64,000 bases of DNA from Marinomonas ostreistagni (lineage in GTDB: Bacteria; Pseudomonadota; Gammaproteobacteria; Pseudomonadales; Marinomonadaceae). The position numbers were made by a program, and so were the translations under genes. The notes beneath the pieces were generated by a model, which saw nothing but the letters and a program-made list of their open reading frames with translations, was not told the DNA's origin and made no database searches. Positions 27,283 to 38,195 of this stretch are shown in pieces; the first letter of the stretch is position 1; each line of letters begins with the position of its first letter. The stretch covers positions 1-64,000 of the forward strand of contig NZ_JAEMUH010000017.1 in NCBI RefSeq assembly GCF_016461785.1, read 5' to 3'.

Positions 27283-28093
27283 AAGGCGGCTCCTCTTTAA
27301 ATGGTAAAAAGTGAGGACCTAATGCAGGTTTTGGCACACCGAAATGGTCTGGAAATTCTGCATCCACAAAATACAAGCCATAAGGCGGTGCAGTGACCCC
27401 ACCTTTTGCACGATCTTTTGCATCAAGCACTTGCTTTGCCCAATCAACAGGTTGCTCACCAGCACCAATCGTCATCAAGACACCTGCAAAGTTACGAATC
27501 ATATGATGTAAAAATGCATTAGCACGAATATCCAACACTATGTACTGACCAAACTGATCAACCGAAAAGTTTAAAATTGTTCGAACTGGGCTATGTGCTT
27601 GACACCCCACCGCACGAAAAGACGTAAAATCATGTGTACCAATAAAATACTCACAAGCAGCTTTCATTGCTTCGACATTTAACGCTTTGTACGTCCAAGT
27701 CACGCCCTTGCCCATCACAGCTGGACGAAATTCCGATTGATATATAACGTAACGATATCGGCGACTAACCGCACTAAACCTAGCATGAAATTCTTGAGGG
27801 ACATTCGCTGCGGCTTTCACTGAAATGTCGGGAGGCAGATGGGTATTCACACCTAGAGTCCAGGCTCTTAAAGGACGTTGAGCACTTGTTTCAAAATGCA
27901 CCACCTGAGCACTAGCATGAACACCAGCATCGGTTCGACCCGCGCAAATCACACTGACAGTGTGATTTGCAATTTTTGACAGGGCAATTTCTAAATTTTC
28001 TTGGACAGTGGCTACATCAAACTTCTGAGCTTGCCACCCTTTATAAGCTGCTCCGTCGTACTCGACGACAAGAGCCAATTTATGTTTACTCAC
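27266..28093 (-). CDS. truA: tRNA pseudouridine(38-40) synthase
   Basis: The 275-residue enzyme modifies U38-U40 in tRNA anticodon arms. The catalytic Asp is in CAGRTDAGVHA near residue 53, and the RRYRYVIY and AFLHHMIRN segments are typical of TruA. It overlaps fimV by 8 bases and trpF by 17, so the fimV-truA-trpF stretch is very tightly packed. Confidence 0.95.
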   Translation of the reverse strand: MSKHKLALVVEYDGAAYKGWQAQKFDVATVQENLEIALSKIANHTVSVICAGRTDAGVHASAQVVHFETSAQRPLRAWTLGVNTHLPPDISVKAAANVPQEFHARFSAVSRRYRYVIYQSEFRPAVMGKGVTWTYKALNVEAMKAACEYFIGTHDFTSFRAVGCQAHSPVRTILNFSVDQFGQYIVLDIRANAFLHHMIRNFAGVLMTIGAGEQPVDWAKQVLDAKDRAKGGVTAPPYGLYFVDAEFPDHFGVPKPALGPHFLPFKEEPPYVLPR

Positions 28094-30389
28094 TTGGGAA
28101 CATTCGCTCCATCATACTACTGGCTTCGGCAACCTGGCTTTCATTACCAGAATTGATTACGTCCTCTAGTATAACACGTGCACCCTCTTCATCACCCATA
28201 TCCATATAGGCACGAGCTAAATCTAATTTCGTTGCAACCTCATCACCACTTGCATCAAAGAAATCGATCGGCTCTTCATCATCGTCTCCTTCGGATTCGA
28301 GATCTTCAGCTGCTTGTTCGGCACCAAATTCTGGTACATCTAAACCGCCAAAATCCTCTTCATTGGCTTCTGCCAACACTTCATCAATGCTTTCTGCCAA
28401 TGCAGCATCAGGCTCAGCATCGAAAACGGCCGATTCATCTGCATCCTCTTGCTCATCGTCGGTTAAAAGGCTATTTACAAAGGACTCTTCCTCAGAGTAA
28501 TCAGCATCATCAGATTCAACATCCGAGGCATCGTTAGACTCTTCTGACTGAACATCTAACTCAGATAATGTGTCTTCTAAATCAAAACCATCATCAGAGA
28601 CCGATTCTTCGACTAAAGGATCTTCCCCCATTAAATCTTCGACAGGGTCAAGGTTTGTCTCTTCTACTTCAAATTCTGCAAATGGATCTTCATTCTCTTC
28701 ATCCGCTAACTCATCCATCTCGGCACCAAGAGCATCATCAAAACCAGAGTCTGCTGCGACATCATCAAGCTCTGGTACCTCAAACTCATCAAAGGCATCG
28801 TCCTCTGGATTCACAACAGGCTCTACTTCTGAAGAGGCCACCGCTTCATCAAAGCCGCCAAAATCATCTTCTTCTGGAACATCAACCTCAAAGTCAAATG
28901 CAAAAGGATCTTCTTCCTCAATATGCTCTTCTGGCTCATCAAATGGCTCAGGCTCTTTTTGAGTCACCGTTTCTGCAACGGCTGCAGCGACAGGAGCGGC
29001 GGCTGCCGCAGTTGCAACTGGAGCAATATCAAATTCGTCATCGCTTTTGGATTCACTTTCTTTTGAAGGCTTATTTCGACCTGAGCGCTTTATTAACATG
29101 CCGACAAGTAAGCCGAGTAATAGAAGAACGGCACCCGCAATGGATAAGATGATGGGATTTCCGAACACCTTATTTGTCCATGAAGCCTCTTCAGCCGCCT
29201 CTTGCTCTCGACGAAGCTGGTCTGCTTCAAGCAACTGATCGACGGTATTTTTTTGCTCCTGCATAGCTTGTTGAGCGCTTGTAAATTGCCTCTGGAGCTC
29301 AGCCATTTGTTGATCTTTAAGAGTAATTAAGCGCTCTAACGTAGCAAGCTGTTCATTTAGCTCGCCAAGCTTATCGTTTAATTCAGCCTTTTCCCTGACT
29401 TCCTTATCTAAAAGCTCATTGGTTGCAGAGAGCTCTGACTCTAGCTCACCAATACGTTGAATATCCGCTTCATTCGAGCTTGCATTCTCTTCCGGCAAAA
29501 CACTCTGACCCGAAGCTAAACGCAAAGTATCAGTCGCGACTTTGGCATCAGCAGGTTTGACATTACTCATTGCCTGAGTATTCATTTGCTCTTTGCTGAT
29601 CAAATCATTTAAAGAACCAGCTTGTTTCAGCGCCATCCAAGCGGCATGCTGACGCTCAAACTCTTCTTCTGAAGTGGCCTTATTGAAAAGCGCAATTTGC
29701 TCTCTCGTTGGTAAGCGAAGCACCGCTCCTTCACGGAGCAAATTGATATTATTGGCATAAAACGCATTTTTATTTAGCGCTTGTATAGCCATCATTGTTT
29801 GGTAAATGGTTAGCTGATTGTTAGGTCGATTGGCGCCAGCAATGGACCAGAGTGTGTTTCCTTTCTCAACATTCAGTTCACCTTTTATTGGCATCTTCGC
29901 GGCTTGTTGAGATTCATTACGAAACACTTGATTGGATGAAGCTTGAGATTCAGAAGGTGTTACTGATTGAACCACCTCTGGTTGTGCTTTTTCTACTAGA
30001 GCGGAGCGATTTAAGGGCTCTCTGTACTCTCTAACTACCTGCCCGTTTGGCCACCCAGCAGCAAGAACGAAATTTAATTGTTCAACATCTAGAGGAGCTT
30101 GAGATTGAATCGCGACAGACAACTGTCCATTTTCACGAACTACATTAAAGCGAAGTTGTGACAAGGTCCTCGTCAGAGGTAATCCTGCTTGTCTAAATTC
30201 ACTTTCCGAACCTAAGCGAATGGAAATGTCGTTTGGCGTTAAGCCATCTACATCAGTAAGTTGAATCCTACCACGGTATGGCTCATCAAATTGAGATTGG
30301 GAAGTCAGTTCACCTAATTCCAATGCATATCCGTTGGACATATACAGTGCGCTGGAAACGGCTAAACTAATCAGCGTTTTTTTGAGCAT
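28086..30389 (-). CDS. fimV: FimV-like peptidoglycan-binding polar hub protein
   Basis: This 767-residue envelope protein has a signal peptide (LISLAVSSALYMSNGYA) and the FimV N-terminal domain (ELGELTSQSQFDEPYRGRI). A LysM-like stretch (KGNTLWSIAGANRP) lies near residue 180, with a coiled coil around 310-380. A transmembrane helix (IILSIAGAVLLLLGLLVGML) comes next, then a long Asp/Glu-rich cytoplasmic part and a C-terminal TPR-like motif (LARAYMDMGDEEGARVIL). FimV organises polar type IV pili and related signalling. An ATG 141 bases upstream is in frame, but I use 30389 because AAGGGAAG precedes it and the signal peptide then starts properly. The acidic region produces long antisense open frames that are not genes. 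Confidence 0.88.
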   Translation of the reverse strand: MLKKTLISLAVSSALYMSNGYALELGELTSQSQFDEPYRGRIQLTDVDGLTPNDISIRLGSESEFRQAGLPLTRTLSQLRFNVVRENGQLSVAIQSQAPLDVEQLNFVLAAGWPNGQVVREYREPLNRSALVEKAQPEVVQSVTPSESQASSNQVFRNESQQAAKMPIKGELNVEKGNTLWSIAGANRPNNQLTIYQTMMAIQALNKNAFYANNINLLREGAVLRLPTREQIALFNKATSEEEFERQHAAWMALKQAGSLNDLISKEQMNTQAMSNVKPADAKVATDTLRLASGQSVLPEENASSNEADIQRIGELESELSATNELLDKEVREKAELNDKLGELNEQLATLERLITLKDQQMAELQRQFTSAQQAMQEQKNTVDQLLEADQLRREQEAAEEASWTNKVFGNPIILSIAGAVLLLLGLLVGMLIKRSGRNKPSKESESKSDDEFDIAPVATAAAAAPVAAAVAETVTQKEPEPFDEPEEHIEEEDPFAFDFEVDVPEEDDFGGFDEAVASSEVEPVVNPEDDAFDEFEVPELDDVAADSGFDDALGAEMDELADEENEDPFAEFEVEETNLDPVEDLMGEDPLVEESVSDDGFDLEDTLSELDVQSEESNDASDVESDDADYSEEESFVNSLLTDDEQEDADESAVFDAEPDAALAESIDEVLAEANEEDFGGLDVPEFGAEQAAEDLESEGDDDEEPIDFFDASGDEVATKLDLARAYMDMGDEEGARVILEDVINSGNESQVAEASSMMERMFPSE

Positions 30390-30688
30390 AAGCTTCCCTT
30401 TCTTGTTAAGAACTGACGACAAGTTTAGCTCAAGTATCTTATACAGGTGATCATTTATCAATAGCTTTAGAATCAATGGTTTGGCTAATGTCAGACTTTG
30501 ACCATCGTCTAACATACAATTGGCAATCAATGAATAGCCACAAATCCTGCTTTTAACCTATAACATCAGAAATAGAAATGTTAAAAAGCCCTATCTATTA
30601 TCTAACAAACACAAAAAAAGCCCTACAAATGTGTAGGGCTTTTAAAAGATATTACGCTGAAATCAAGAAGCAAATGCAATCCCTAGGA
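30390..30688 (-). promoter_or_regulatory. Intergenic region between groEL and fimV
   Basis: These 299 bases carry the groEL terminator (30613-30645) and the presumed fimV promoter on the minus strand. I see no convincing -35/-10 pair and no small gene. Confidence 0.35.
30613..30645 (-). terminator. Rho-independent terminator of groES-groEL
   Basis: A nine-base-pair stem AGCCCTACA/TGTAGGGCT with a four-base loop is followed on the minus strand by seven T. It lies about 45 bases past the groEL stop codon. Confidence 0.9.
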
Positions 30689-32356
<1,668 letters not shown>

Positions 32357-32382
32357 CTAATCGTTGATTAAACAAACAAGAC

Positions 32383-32673
32383 TTAGGCTTCGATAATGCC
32401 GTAGATTTCGTCTTCTTTCATGATAAGTAACTCTTCGCCATTTAGCTTAACTGCTTGACCAGAGTACTGACCGAATAAAACGGTATCACCTACTTTTACT
32501 GCAAGCTCGCGTAAGTCACCGTTAGACTGAATACGACCCGTGCCCACAGCCAAGACTTCACCCTGAGTTGGTTTCTCAGTGGCAGACCCTGGTAGAACGA
32601 TACCAGATGCAGTAGTTGTTTCTTCTTCTTTACGGCGAACAACAACGCGATCGTGCAAAGGACGAATATTCAT
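32383..32673 (-). CDS. groS: Co-chaperonin GroES (Hsp10)
   Basis: The 96-residue lid of the GroEL chamber begins [13 protein letters not shown] and has a mobile loop around residues 18-33 ([16 protein letters not shown]). It is the first gene of the operon, and a sigma-32-like promoter lies about 90 bases upstream. Confidence 0.96.
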   Translation of the reverse strand: MNIRPLHDRVVVRRKEEETTTASGIVLPGSATEKPTQGEVLAVGTGRIQSNGDLRELAVKVGDTVLFGQYSGQAVKLNGEELLIMKEDEIYGIIEA

Positions 32674-32761
32674 TGATCTATATCTCCAAAGTTAATCAAT
32701 ACCAGGACTCCCCTGGCCGGATTAGCCCCACTCTTCTGGCGGGATTCGTTATCGAATTGAT

Positions 32762-32789
32762 TTATGCGGCTAGCCCATTTTTTTTCAAG
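32762..32789 (-). promoter_or_regulatory. Sigma-32 (heat-shock) type promoter of groES-groEL
   Basis: On the minus strand CTTGAAA (32789-32783) is followed after 14 bases by CGCATAA (32768-32762). The sigma-32 consensus is CTTGAAA and CCCATnT with a similar spacer. No CIRCE repeat is seen, so control is probably by sigma-32 rather than HrcA. Confidence 0.75.
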
Positions 32790-32801
32790 GGCCAAAAACA
32801 A

Positions 32802-33278
32802 CTATTTTTTCTCAATGTGATCTTTTTTTTCGGTTTCAGAGCGGTATTCACCATCGATGATATCCTCTCGTGTGTAATGACCTTGTGAATCACGGGTAGA
32901 CCATGCCGCACGCATGTTCATGCGACTTTTTAGAAAATCTAGAGATACCTTAGCAGCAACTGCTTTTCGTAAGGGTGAAATCAACAGCAGTGCACCAATA
33001 GCATCCGTCACAAAGCCAGGAATTAACAGACAGACGCCGGCAAAAGCCAGCATGATACCTTCTGCCATTTCGGAGGCAGGCAGTTCACCTCGGCGCATTT
33101 TCTCTTGCGCACTGCGATGGGTTTCAAAGCCTTGGCGACGAATTAACGTAATACCGATAATGGCGGTCAAAAACACAAGTGCAATGGTGGTCAAGCTGCC
33201 GATTTGTGAGCCAACTTTTATCAATACGGAGAGCTCAACCACAGGAATTAATATAAAAAGCAATAATGCAAAACGCAT
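32802..33278 (-). CDS. fxsA: FxsA family membrane protein
   Basis: The 158-residue protein has two N-terminal helices (RFALLLFILIPVVELSVLI and TTIALVFLTAIIGITLI) and a third hydrophobic region (EGIMLAFAGVCLLIPGFVTDAIG), with a charged tail. In E. coli FxsA can sequester PifA and relieve phage T7 exclusion by the F plasmid; the normal role is unclear. It lies directly upstream of groES, as in many gammaproteobacteria. Confidence 0.88.
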   Translation of the reverse strand: MRFALLLFILIPVVELSVLIKVGSQIGSLTTIALVFLTAIIGITLIRRQGFETHRSAQEKMRRGELPASEMAEGIMLAFAGVCLLIPGFVTDAIGALLLISPLRKAVAAKVSLDFLKSRMNMRAAWSTRDSQGHYTREDIIDGEYRSETEKKDHIEKK

Positions 33279-33328
33279 GGTAACCTTCTTTCTTTCTGAT
33301 TGTATCTTTGACTATTTAGGGGTGATTC

Positions 33329-33640
33329 TTGGCGAATCAAGAGACAGAGGCATTTAAAACACGTGTTCTATTTGTTCTTGCACACTTAGAGGAAGGTGAA
33401 ATCACTTCATACGGTGAACTTGCAAGACAAGCCGGCAATGCGCGCTACGCACGGTTAGTCGGGCAGATTTTAAAAAAATTGCCCTCGGACACTCATCTGC
33501 CTTGGTATCGAGTTGTAAATAGCCAACACAGGATTAGTTTCATCGAAGGAACAGATGCTTACGAACGACAAAAAGTGAAATTAGAACAAGAAGGCTGGAT
33601 TGTGGTAGGTCAAAAGCTCATGCAAAAAGAGGCGCACTAG
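33329..33640 (+). CDS. Alkyltransferase-like protein (ATL, MGMT-type domain without the acceptor Cys)
   Basis: This 103-residue protein has the DNA-binding half of O6-alkylguanine transferases. The active site, normally PCHR, reads PWYRVVNS, so the alkyl-accepting Cys is replaced by Trp. Such proteins bind O6-alkylguanine and flag it for nucleotide excision repair instead of removing the alkyl group. The best start is a TTG at 33329, just after a GGGG-rich stretch, giving MANQETEAFKTRVL. It is divergent from fxsA. Confidence 0.85.
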   Translation: MANQETEAFKTRVLFVLAHLEEGEITSYGELARQAGNARYARLVGQILKKLPSDTHLPWYRVVNSQHRISFIEGTDAYERQKVKLEQEGWIVVGQKLMQKEAH

Positions 33641-33684
33641 GCACCTCTTCGAAAACATCATCTTGCTATGTTCATCACACAGTA

Positions 33685-34170
33685 TCAGTCACGGAAGTTA
33701 TTGAACTGCACTGGCAAATCAAGGTCCGCGCCACGCAATAACTGCATCACTTGCTGCAGATCATCACGTTTTTTACCTGTCACACGCAACTGTTCACCTT
33801 GAACTTGCGCCTGCACTTTGATCTTGCTGTCTTTGATCATTTTAACGATTTTCTTCGCTTCAGCCTGATCGATACCTTCTTTTAGCTTAATCTCTTGAGT
33901 CGCGCGTAAATTACCTTCAACCACTGGACCACGATCCAATGTCTTAAGGTCGATACCACGATTGACCAATTTCTGCCCCAAGATATCCATCATCTGACGC
34001 AATTGCATTTCTGCCTTGGCTTCAAGGACAACAGCTTGCTTATCTTTTACAGTAAAGCTCGCATCAATTCCTTTAAAGTCATAACGTGTTGAAACTTCAC
34101 GATTTGATTGGTCTACTGCGTTCGTTACTTCGTGCCAGTTCAGCTCAGAAACGATGTCAAAAGATGGCAT
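33685..34170 (-). CDS. yajQ: YajQ family cyclic-nucleotide / nucleic-acid-binding protein
   Basis: The 161-residue protein contains the YajQ signature (MPSFDIVSELNWHEVTNAV and STRYDFKGIDA). Family members bind nucleotides; in Xanthomonas a YajQ binds c-di-GMP and a LysR regulator, while in other bacteria the role is unclear. ATG 34170 is chosen over the longer frame because GGAGGAGG lies just before it. Confidence 0.92.
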   Translation of the reverse strand: MPSFDIVSELNWHEVTNAVDQSNREVSTRYDFKGIDASFTVKDKQAVVLEAKAEMQLRQMMDILGQKLVNRGIDLKTLDRGPVVEGNLRATQEIKLKEGIDQAEAKKIVKMIKDSKIKVQAQVQGEQLRVTGKKRDDLQQVMQLLRGADLDLPVQFNNFRD

Positions 34171-34254
34171 TTTGGCCTCCTCCATTCGATATTTACTCTT
34201 TGGGGCGGCATAATAGCAGGCTTACCGTTAAAAAACTTCTAATACGAGGCTTAA

Positions 34255-35205
34255 ATGACAAAAGATGAGTGGTTAGTAGTCGGCAATGGCGCCATCGGCT
34301 TACTGTGGGCGAGCAAGTTACGCCAGTTAGGTGAGCCTGTTACCGTTCTATGCCGTCGCGATGTACCAAGCGACTTACTCACTGTCGAAGACTTAGATGA
34401 AGATGGATCTCAGCAATACACAGAATATGACATTCGTTTTATTTCCAAAGATCAGCTCGAAGGCAAATACACTAAGGTTCTCCTTTGCACTAAAGCATTT
34501 GATCTCGTTGCGGCCTATTTAGATATTCGCAAGCACACAAAAAAACGCGGTCTAGTTGCCACCCTATGCAATGGCTTAGGCGCTCAACATGACTTAATTG
34601 CACACCTTAAAAAACACCAGAATTTGTGGGCTGGTACCACTAGCGAAGGTGCTCAGAAGCTCAGCATCAACCGCGTTAAAAAAACGGGCCTAGGAGATAC
34701 TTTTTTTGGGTTGTTAACGGATGCGGATGAAAACTTCTTTGGTAAAGAGTTTCCATACCCAGGTGTTCAGTGCGAAAACATTGAACGCAGACTTATTGAA
34801 AAACTGGCCATCAACGCGGTGATAAACCCACTTACGGCCATTTTCTCAGTTCGCAATGGCCAAGTTCTTGAAACGCCAATACGAGAGATTTTTGATGCCG
34901 CCGTGGCTGAACTTGCTCAGATCATGCAATCAAGTACGTTTAAGTATGCGGAACTGGTATCCGATTTATCACACGACCAATTGCACAACCGAATCGCAAA
35001 CGTAGCTCGTCTAACCGCGCTAAACTGCTCATCTATGTTCGAAGACATTCGTAACCATCGTAAAACAGAAAACGAGTACATCTCGGGTTTTTTCCACCGT
35101 CAAACTTCAAACGGTCAGGCCCCCCTTCAAGACGCTTTCTATGCGGCTCTAAACGACCAGAGTAATTTGGAAATGCACAAAAAAAAGCTTCTAGAAATGT
35201 TCTAG
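34255..35205 (+). CDS. panE: 2-dehydropantoate 2-reductase (ketopantoate reductase) family
   Basis: The 316-residue protein has an N-terminal NADP-binding fold with VVGNGAIGLLWASKLRQLG and the C-terminal helical domain carrying the catalytic Lys region (RRLIEKLAINAVINPLTAIF). PanE reduces ketopantoate for pantothenate synthesis. Related proteins act on other 2-oxoacids, so the gene name is probable rather than certain. The last seven codons and the stop form one half of a terminator hairpin. Confidence 0.85.
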   Translation: MTKDEWLVVGNGAIGLLWASKLRQLGEPVTVLCRRDVPSDLLTVEDLDEDGSQQYTEYDIRFISKDQLEGKYTKVLLCTKAFDLVAAYLDIRKHTKKRGLVATLCNGLGAQHDLIAHLKKHQNLWAGTTSEGAQKLSINRVKKTGLGDTFFGLLTDADENFFGKEFPYPGVQCENIERRLIEKLAINAVINPLTAIFSVRNGQVLETPIREIFDAAVAELAQIMQSSTFKYAELVSDLSHDQLHNRIANVARLTALNCSSMFEDIRNHRKTENEYISGFFHRQTSNGQAPLQDAFYAALNDQSNLEMHKKKLLEMF

Positions 35206-35211
35206 AAGCTT
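35185..35211. terminator. Terminator overlapping the 3' end of panE
   Basis: A perfect 12-base-pair stem AAGCTTCTAGAA/TTCTAGAAGCTT with a three-base loop spans the panE stop codon. Seven or more A precede it, so the T run serves the minus strand, that is the cvfB transcript, while the hairpin also caps panE. Confidence 0.8.
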
Positions 35212-35249
35212 CTTACAATTTCCATAAAAGCCACATCAGAACGCGGCAC

Positions 35250-35308
35250 GTACGACCCGATTCCATCGGGGATAGAATCCTTTATCGCCATCATGAGATG
35301 GCTCGTAC
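35250..35308. repeat. 59-bp palindromic intergenic element, copy 3
   Basis: This is the best-preserved copy. Outer arms GTACGACC and GGCTCGTAC nearly pair, enclosing hairpin A (CCCGA-ttcca-TCGGG) and hairpin B (GCCATC-atga-GATGGC). It lies between the shared terminator and the cvfB stop codon. Confidence 0.78.
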
Positions 35309-35331
35309 AACCTGCTTAGAACCTGATAGGC

Positions 35332-36168
35332 TTACTTTTTAAGCATTGTTTTATCTTTCGATAAAATGACTTTTTGATCTTTATACAGCGCACCTAGTGC
35401 TTTCTTAAACGTCGCCTTGCTAACTTTAAACGTTTTGAAGATGGTATCCGGTGCGCTCTTATCTGTCAGGGGCATTTCGCCACCGTTCAGCTCCATATGC
35501 TCGATAATTTCTTCTAACAAACCTGTTACCTTTTTATAACCTGTCTGCTGTAGGCTTAAATCAATCTTACCGTCTTCACGAACACGTTTGATAAATGCTT
35601 TTAAGTGATCGCCTTTGTAAACGCGACCCACGACATCTTGGAAAAACAAAACACCCCAGTAACGGCTATCGACAATACACTTATAGCCAATATCTGTACG
35701 ATCACCGATAATAATGTCTACTTGCTCACCAGTACGGTACGAAGGCTCATCACGATTCAACAAGCGGTCAACTTTTGTCGTCGCAACAATTCGGTTCGTT
35801 GTCTGATCCAAGTAAACAAAAAGAAGATGAGCCTGACCTTCTTCGACGCGAGTTTTTTGTTGGCCAAAAGGCACTAACAGGTCTTTTGGCAGCCCCCAAT
35901 CAAAAAATGCACCGACCTGGTTAACAGAAACCGCTCGTAACCCTGCAAACTCGCCAACCTGAACTTTTGGTACAAGAGTCGTGGCAATCAATTCGTCCTC
36001 AGAGTCTAAGTAAACAAACACTTCCAACTCATCACCGATGCGCAGACCGTTAGGCACATAACGTTTAGGTAATAGAATTTCACCTAGTTGATCTGCATCG
36101 AGGTAGACGCCGAAATCTTTTTCTTTCACTACGCGTAAGCGGTTCATGCGTCCGATATTGGTTGGCAT
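35332..36168 (-). CDS. CvfB/YitL family S1-domain RNA-binding protein
   Basis: The 278-residue protein contains tandem S1-like barrels (for example GAFFDWGLPKDLLVPFGQQ and YWGVLFFQDVVGRVYKGD) and a C-terminal winged-helix region (about residues 215-275), the plan of CvfB. Homologues affect virulence gene expression in Staphylococcus; the role in gammaproteobacteria is not established. Its transcript probably ends in the hairpin overlapping panE. Confidence 0.85.
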   Translation of the reverse strand: MPTNIGRMNRLRVVKEKDFGVYLDADQLGEILLPKRYVPNGLRIGDELEVFVYLDSEDELIATTLVPKVQVGEFAGLRAVSVNQVGAFFDWGLPKDLLVPFGQQKTRVEEGQAHLLFVYLDQTTNRIVATTKVDRLLNRDEPSYRTGEQVDIIIGDRTDIGYKCIVDSRYWGVLFFQDVVGRVYKGDHLKAFIKRVREDGKIDLSLQQTGYKKVTGLLEEIIEHMELNGGEMPLTDKSAPDTIFKTFKVSKATFKKALGALYKDQKVILSKDKTMLKK

Positions 36169-36233
36169 ATTGACTCCAAGGAATTAAGTAAGGCCGCGCA
36201 CTATACACGCAACCAAGTAAAAGTAAACGGTGT

Positions 36234-36788
36234 TTAAACTTGTGTCATGCATTGCTGCATAAGTTTAGCCAAAGCCTCATGGCCAGTCTCTTCCATTAAT
36301 TTAATATTACGATCAGGTATGGTTGCCGTATCGCCATAAAATTCAATGGCTTTTTCCAAACTCGCTTCACGTAATATATGCAACATTGGGTAAGGTGAAC
36401 GGTTTGTGTAGTTACTGACATCGTCTTGCTCTGTACCCGAAAAGCAGTACTGTGGGTGGAATGTCGCTAACTGATACACCCCTTCACAGCCTTGCTCATA
36501 CATTAACTCTTCTGAATCATCGACAAAATCCAAGTAGTTAACAAAGTCCTGAAACATCGTAGGAAATATCATTAATGTCGTTTCCACGTCAGGGTTTTGA
36601 TCCAGAAAATCAATCTCCGCCATCAACTCCTCAAGTGCTATCATCGTTTGGCGAGATCGCACTACAACATACCGCACTGAGCCACGCTCCACTTCACGCT
36701 TTGCAAAGGGGCATACGTTCATAGCAACGATAAAAGAACTGACCCACTTTTGTGTTTGGGCGACCACTAACTCTTCGGTTAAGTGCAT
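36234..36788 (-). CDS. DUF1415 family protein
   Basis: The 184-residue protein belongs to DUF1415, widespread in gammaproteobacteria with no known function. It has a CPFAKRE motif near residue 27 and HPQYCFSG near residue 117, so conserved Cys and His could bind a ligand. A longer in-frame start at 36815 exists, but CGAGG sits upstream of 36788 and MHLTEELV fits the family better. It is divergent from the helicase gene. Confidence 0.82.
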   Translation of the reverse strand: MHLTEELVVAQTQKWVSSFIVAMNVCPFAKREVERGSVRYVVVRSRQTMIALEELMAEIDFLDQNPDVETTLMIFPTMFQDFVNYLDFVDDSEELMYEQGCEGVYQLATFHPQYCFSGTEQDDVSNYTNRSPYPMLHILREASLEKAIEFYGDTATIPDRNIKLMEETGHEALAKLMQQCMTQV

Positions 36789-36943
36789 GAAATAAACCTC
36801 GTAATTTTTCGACATTTTATTTCATTCCCAATAAGCGGTCTAATGTCTAACAAGAATTAATGAAATTAAATGAAAGAAATCAACGCCCACAACAGGACAA
36901 TGATACAATCACTCTACAATTTACGTTTTAATTGAGAGCATAC

Positions 36944-38176
36944 ATGTCCTTTTCCGAATTAGATCTGGATTTTACCATTACGCAAGCCATTGAAGACATG
37001 GGGCTTAGCGAACCAACACCGATCCAAGAGCAAGCGATCCCGCTTGCTATGGATGCCCAAGATATTCTTGCCTGCGCTGCAACAGGTACAGGCAAAACTC
37101 TAGCGTTTGCTGCACCTGTTGTGCAGCACATTTTAGACCGTGACGAAGAATCGAGCCTGGCGCCTAAATCGTTAGTGCTTGCCCCTAGTCGTGAGTTGGC
37201 ACGACAAATATTCCAAGTGTTTGAACAACTTTTGACTCATACTCGTATCAAGTTACAAGTGATTGTCGGCGGCACACCTTACGGCATGCAACAACAGCAA
37301 TTGAGTGAGCCTTGTGACATTCTAATAGCCACTCCGGGCCGTTTAGTCGAGCTAGATGAAAAAGGCTGGTTAGACTTCAGTGATTGCTCAATGTTTGTCA
37401 TCGATGAAGCGGACCGAATGCTTGATATGGGCTTTATTGATGCCGTGAAACATCTTGCTAAACAGCTACCGAAAGAACATCAAACATTGATGTTCTCGGC
37501 GACCATTGATGGCGAAAAAATGAGTCGTTTCTCTCGCTCTTTACTAAATGAAGAAGCGGAAACCATTCAACTAACGGATTCACCACGCACAGTACCAAGC
37601 CAGATCAAACAGGTCGCACTGCGTGTTGACGATGACGCCCATAAAGAAGCGTTACTCAAACACCTACTATTGCAAGAACGCGTTCAGCAGGCAGCATTAT
37701 TTGTTTCTAACCGTGACCACGTCGATGTATGGGTACAGCGCATCCGTAAATGGGGCCTACGATGTGACGGTCTTCACGGCGAAATGAAGCAAAGCGACCG
37801 TAACGATCACCTAAAGCAAATGAAGAAGGGACGCTTGCAAGTATTAGTTGCTACAGATGTGGCGGCACGAGGGATCGACCTTCCGGAAATTAATACGGTC
37901 ATTAACCTTCGCCTACCGCGCCGGGCTGACTCCTATGTTCACCGTGCTGGCCGCGCATCACGCGAGGGAAATCCTGGTGAGTGCTATTCGTTGGTTGATA
38001 TGCATGATTTGCCGATGATGGAAAAAATCCAGCGCTACATGCAAGCCCCTATCGCCTTCAGTAAAATAGAAGGTTTGGAGCCAAAGACTAAGATCCGCGC
38101 AGCAAGCGTGACTAAGTCGAAGAAAAAGCCAAGCAAGAAGAAAATTGCAGCCGGCAAAGCTAAGAAAAAGAAATAA
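36944..38176 (+). CDS. DEAD-box RNA helicase, SrmB-like
   Basis: The 410-residue protein has all helicase motifs: Q motif, ATGTGKT (I), PSRELA (Ia), TPGR (Ib), DEADRMLDMGF (II), SATIDG (III), ATDVAARGID (V) and HRAGRASR (VI). A short Lys-rich tail follows (SKKKPSKKKIAAGKAKKKK), like that of SrmB but briefer than RhlE or DeaD tails. SrmB acts in early assembly of the 50S subunit. ATG 36944 (MSFSELDLD) is preferred to an upstream TTG. Confidence 0.9.
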   Translation: MSFSELDLDFTITQAIEDMGLSEPTPIQEQAIPLAMDAQDILACAATGTGKTLAFAAPVVQHILDRDEESSLAPKSLVLAPSRELARQIFQVFEQLLTHTRIKLQVIVGGTPYGMQQQQLSEPCDILIATPGRLVELDEKGWLDFSDCSMFVIDEADRMLDMGFIDAVKHLAKQLPKEHQTLMFSATIDGEKMSRFSRSLLNEEAETIQLTDSPRTVPSQIKQVALRVDDDAHKEALLKHLLLQERVQQAALFVSNRDHVDVWVQRIRKWGLRCDGLHGEMKQSDRNDHLKQMKKGRLQVLVATDVAARGIDLPEINTVINLRLPRRADSYVHRAGRASREGNPGECYSLVDMHDLPMMEKIQRYMQAPIAFSKIEGLEPKTKIRAASVTKSKKKPSKKKIAAGKAKKKK

Positions 38177-38195
38177 TCTTAAGCTAAACAAAAAC

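Noticed and set aside
28178..29152. Long plus-strand open frames (up to 194 codons) opposite fimV
   Set aside because: They are produced by the repetitive Asp/Glu codons of the FimV acidic region read antisense. Their Ser-, His- and Gln-rich translations lack domains and ribosome sites.
32674..32801. CIRCE (HrcA) operator before groES
   Set aside because: No TTAGCACTC-N9-GAGTGCTAA-like dyad is present; a sigma-32-type promoter explains the control better.
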